From Acidobacteriota bacterium (GTDB taxonomy: Bacteria > Acidobacteriota > Blastocatellia > Pyrinomonadales > Pyrinomonadaceae), in contig JAEZJR010000310.1 of NCBI GenBank assembly GCA_023415725.1, forward strand, positions 1-8,375: DNA of 8,375 bases, given 5' to 3'. Positions 5,857-8,375 of the stretch are shown here, piece after piece. Each line of letters opens with the position of its first letter. The first letter of the stretch is position 1. Under the pieces are notes generated by a model. The model was not told where the DNA came from. It worked only from the letters and a program-made list of their open reading frames with translations, and searched no databases. The position numbers and the translations under genes are program-made.

Positions 5857-7728
5857 ATGAAAGCAGACCATTCAAATCAGTTGAGAAACAGGGAAGGGGA
5901 GCGCGGGGCCGCGATGGTGATGGCCTTGCTCATCTCGTTCCTTTTGGTTGCGGCCAGTGCCGGTTTGATCCTTTCCACGTCGATGAACTCGTCCAACGTA
6001 ACGGATCTTACGGCCGAGCAACAGGCATACGCCGCTGCCGAATCGGGCATCCAGTCGGTCGTGAACGTGTTGAGGTATAAATGCACTGCCGCGGTTTCGC
6101 CTTGCAAGGTTCGCCCAAATCCGTTGCTGGACAACACGAAGCCCGATTATCACCGCGCCAACACTATCACCTATGTGCGTGCCCTTACGAATGCTACGTC
6201 GAATGGTGCTGGGGATACTTCCACTTCGGCCCGCCTCTCGCGTTGGATCAACTATGACGCAGCATCGGCCGAGCGCGTGAAGATCGCGCAACCGGCGGTA
6301 GGCTACGACCCCGCAACCGGTAACGCTTACTCTGTTTCGGTAACCGATCCGGACAATACGGGTTCGATCGTTTCGTTCTCAACGTTCGGCCGGTTCTTCT
6401 ATCACGAAACGTCCGCCTCAAGTGTGATCAAATACGGAACAGCTCCGAATCAGGTGATCATCACTTACACCCCGACGACGGTGACGAACCTGGATATCGC
6501 GGATGCCTCCGAGGTGATGACCAACTACGGGAAGATCAATGTCCAGATAACCGGCACCGGTGCCCCGATCACAACGGTCAACCGTTTTGAGATCGGCGTG
6601 AACATGACGAAACCGTACAACGCCCAACGGCTCATTCGCGGGTTCGTCATGACTAACGGAAGCAATTGGACCACTCCCCCGAAGATCCTGTTCGATTCGG
6701 AAACCTACGATATTCGCGGAAGCCTGATCGACCTGGAACTCGCGGGATTCACCTTCCGCAATTCGGGCTCGCGGCCCTTTGGTTATGAGGGCAACGTACC
6801 GCTTGGCGACACGATTATTGCCGGGACGATGTCCGCTCCGGAGCCGGACCGTATATTGGTTCGTTCTATCGGCTATGGCCCCCGCGGTGCGAAGAAAGAA
6901 CTTGAGGCGATCATTCAGAGCAATTATTTTAGCGGCCTCGGAGCTCCCGCCACTATCACAATGGTCGGCAATTCCTCGGGCCCTAACGGTAACTTCCTCT
7001 TCAACCCGGGCAATTCGAACGCCATGCTTTATTCAGGCGTTGACGCGGCGACGGGATCGTCCGACGTGATTCCACCGATCGGGGTTACCACAAATGTCCC
7101 ATTCGGCGATGATGACCCGAACCTCCAGCACGTACTTAATGCCGTGGACGGCCATATCGCCAACAATGTACAAGGCGTCCCATCCAACGTCCGGGGAGAG
7201 CTTCCCCCGTGGATGACGGATCCGGCGACACTTGATGCAACGATACACAGCATTTACGATACGGCCTTGAACACGTTCGATCAGGCGAATCCGGCTGGTA
7301 CGGGACGCGTGTTCACGAATGGAACGCAGCCAACCTCCTGGGGCGATAATTCCACTGGGTCGGGGATAACCTTTTGCGATGGGGATTGTGAATTAGGTCC
7401 CGTAGCGGGGGGCGGCCTTCTCGTTGTGACCGGCAAACTTACGCTTCGCGGTAATTTTAACTTCAACGGGTTGATCATCGTCACGGGCGGCGGCGGTATT
7501 CTTCGCTCGGGCGGTGGTACGGGGATGATCCAGGGCAATATCATCGTTGCACCATATGAGAACAGCCGGATCGCCGGCAATACGAATCCTCCTACTGGAG
7601 CTGACTTCTGGGCACCGCGTTGGGAAACCTCCGGCGGAGGTAATTCAGACATCCGTTACAACTCGAACAACCAGATGAACAGCCTGAACGCGATCAGCAA
7701 CAACGTTCTAGGCGTTGTCGAGAAGTAG
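5857..7728 (+). CDS. Large PilX/GspK-like minor pilin with long beta-rich C-terminal region
   Basis: A 623-residue protein. A polar N-terminus ends in EGERG (13-17), then AAMVMALLISFLLVAASAGL (18-37) forms the membrane helix, and YAAAESGIQSVV (58-69) is the hallmark of PilX/GspK proteins. If processed after G17, the +5 position is M22 rather than Glu, a feature shared with GspK-type tip subunits. PilX proteins usually have about 150-200 residues and GspK about 300-330, so this one is much longer. The region near residues 505-575 contains CDGDC (507-511) and alternating Gly-rich hydrophobic strands such as GGGLLVVTGKLTLRGNFNFN, suggesting a beta-solenoid or sheet domain also found in other large PilX-like proteins (possibly DUF7305; to be confirmed). 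Cysteines C76/C83 and C507/C511 are paired. ATG 5857 is chosen over TTG 5848 because GGAG (5843-5846) would be only 1 base from the TTG. It is last in the operon, 28 bases after pilW, and may cap the fibre or contact surfaces. Confidence 0.85.
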   Translation: MKADHSNQLRNREGERGAAMVMALLISFLLVAASAGLILSTSMNSSNVTDLTAEQQAYAAAESGIQSVVNVLRYKCTAAVSPCKVRPNPLLDNTKPDYHRANTITYVRALTNATSNGAGDTSTSARLSRWINYDAASAERVKIAQPAVGYDPATGNAYSVSVTDPDNTGSIVSFSTFGRFFYHETSASSVIKYGTAPNQVIITYTPTTVTNLDIADASEVMTNYGKINVQITGTGAPITTVNRFEIGVNMTKPYNAQRLIRGFVMTNGSNWTTPPKILFDSETYDIRGSLIDLELAGFTFRNSGSRPFGYEGNVPLGDTIIAGTMSAPEPDRILVRSIGYGPRGAKKELEAIIQSNYFSGLGAPATITMVGNSSGPNGNFLFNPGNSNAMLYSGVDAATGSSDVIPPIGVTTNVPFGDDDPNLQHVLNAVDGHIANNVQGVPSNVRGELPPWMTDPATLDATIHSIYDTALNTFDQANPAGTGRVFTNGTQPTSWGDNSTGSGITFCDGDCELGPVAGGGLLVVTGKLTLRGNFNFNGLIIVTGGGGILRSGGGTGMIQGNIIVAPYENSRIAGNTNPPTGADFWAPRWETSGGGNSDIRYNSNNQMNSLNAISNNVLGVVEK

Positions 7729-7743
7729 TCGATACATAAAATG

Positions 7744-7783
7744 AACAAAGGCGTCGTGAGTGAGCACTCACGACGCCTTTGTT
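7744..7783. terminator. Bidirectional Rho-independent terminator
   Basis: A 19-bp perfect inverted repeat (7744-7762 and 7765-7783) with a 2-base centre has a GC-rich core (GGCGTCGTGAGTG) and A/T-rich ends. On the plus strand the stem runs into TTTGTTTATT; on the minus strand it runs into TTTGTTCATTTT. It sits 15 bases after the stop of the last pilin gene and 16 bases after the stop of the convergent amidotransferase gene, so it can end transcription from both sides. Confidence 0.9.
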
Positions 7784-7799
7784 TATTGAGCGTTTATAT

Positions 7800-8375
7800 T
7801 TAGCCCTTATGTTCCGAAGCCAGTTTCAAAAAGTTCTCGAACAGTATCCGCCCGTCACGCGACTCGTTCGGGTGCTCCCACCGGGTCGGGTTTTTTGACC
7901 AATCCTCGAACGATTTTTCGAGGTGGAACTGAACGCAATAAATAAGCTGCCCCTCTGAACGCTTCACCATCATTTGATTGCGGCAAAGGTATGAGGTCGC
8001 GAGCAGTTTGAACCCCTCCGGAACGCCGTCCACCTGCACCCCGTGATTCTGCCACACGCGAAGGATGTCGTCCTCCTTGGTATAGTCCTGCCAAACCCCG
8101 GAACCCTGGTCCTTAATGCCTTCAAATATCGGATCGTTCGTATCCGTGATCTTGATGAACCGGTACTGATATTCGAGGACGCGGCCGTCTCGCTTTTCCG
8201 CTGGATCCAGATTGTCCAGCGTGGTCAAGTTCGCGCCGAACGACTCACCCACCAACTGGTGAGAGCCGCAAATAGCAAGTACCGGGATCTTTGTTGATCT
8301 GATGAACCGTTTGAAATCAGAAAGGTGTTCGGGTTTGTAATAGTCGAAATCGCTATACGTCCCGCTCATCACGAT
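7800..8375 (-). CDS. Class I glutamine amidotransferase-like protein, 5' end cut by window edge
   Basis: At least 191 codons are visible. Taking the GTG at 8372 as residue 1, 'MSGTYSDFDYY' (2-12) matches the loop seen in class I amidotransferases as 'ISGG/LSGS'. The nucleophile elbow is AICGSHQ (33-39, Cys35), and H150/E152 in VQFHLEKS complete the Cys-His-Glu triad. The reading frame stays open to the edge, and the N-terminal Rossmann-like strand expected before 'MSGTY' is absent, so the real start lies beyond 8375 and the GTG is not a likely start. The catalytic site is HLE rather than the usual HPE, and the elbow has Gly-Ser instead of the more typical Leu-Gly after the Cys. Such proteins release ammonia from glutamine for a synthase partner, or act as gamma-glutamyl hydrolases. 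No partner is visible here, so the substrate is unknown. Confidence 0.85.
   Translation of the reverse strand: MVMSGTYSDFDYYKPEHLSDFKRFIRSTKIPVLAICGSHQLVGESFGANLTTLDNLDPAEKRDGRVLEYQYRFIKITDTNDPIFEGIKDQGSGVWQDYTKEDDILRVWQNHGVQVDGVPEGFKLLATSYLCRNQMMVKRSEGQLIYCVQFHLEKSFEDWSKNPTRWEHPNESRDGRILFENFLKLASEHKG

Overview
The window reads as ordinary chromosomal DNA from a diderm bacterium. It is moderately GC-rich and densely coded, with several translation starts that lack a strong Shine-Dalgarno sequence. The combination of a short LeuA, a YbdK-type ligase and a FimT/PilV/PilW/PilX-like minor pilin cluster with a Pro/Thr/Ser-rich pilin tail would suit an Acidobacteriota lineage such as Blastocatellia. 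That placement is an impression from gene style and not proven by anything in the sequence. No tRNA, rRNA, CRISPR array, insertion sequence or phage gene was seen.

Left part (1-2281): a leucine-biosynthesis operon on the minus strand is divergent from a LysR-type regulator. leuA (2-isopropylmalate synthase) is a 390-residue short form that stops where the C-terminal leucine-feedback domain normally begins. Only 3 bases after its stop, the first 11 codons of leuB (3-isopropylmalate dehydrogenase) run off the window edge. The 189-bp divergent spacer holds a good sigma70-type promoter for leuA and a perfect CTAAT-N11-ATTAG dyad (the LysR T-N11-A box) just before the lysR start. This suggests that the regulator controls itself and perhaps leuAB.

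Middle (2345-3466): a YbdK/GCS2-family carboxylate-amine ligase follows lysR on the same strand.

Right-centre (3583-7783): a self-contained plus-strand operon has its own promoter and ends at a 19-bp perfect-stem bidirectional terminator. It encodes four consecutive prepilin-like proteins: FimT/GspH-like, PilV/GspI-like, PilW/GspJ-like and a 623-residue PilX/GspK-like protein. The order matches gspH-I-J-K, so the products probably form the initiating or tip complex of a type IV pilus or related fibre. Unusual points are the C-terminal tail of the first pilin (four PDPxPSPTxT decapeptides and a symmetric four-cysteine module), an EF-hand-like loop in the same protein, and the very long C-terminal region of the last protein. 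No pilY1 is present in the window.

Right edge (7800-8375): a class I glutamine-amidotransferase-like gene runs convergently on the minus strand and is cut at its 5' end by the window boundary. I see no wholly new system. The pilin operon is the part most worth following up.
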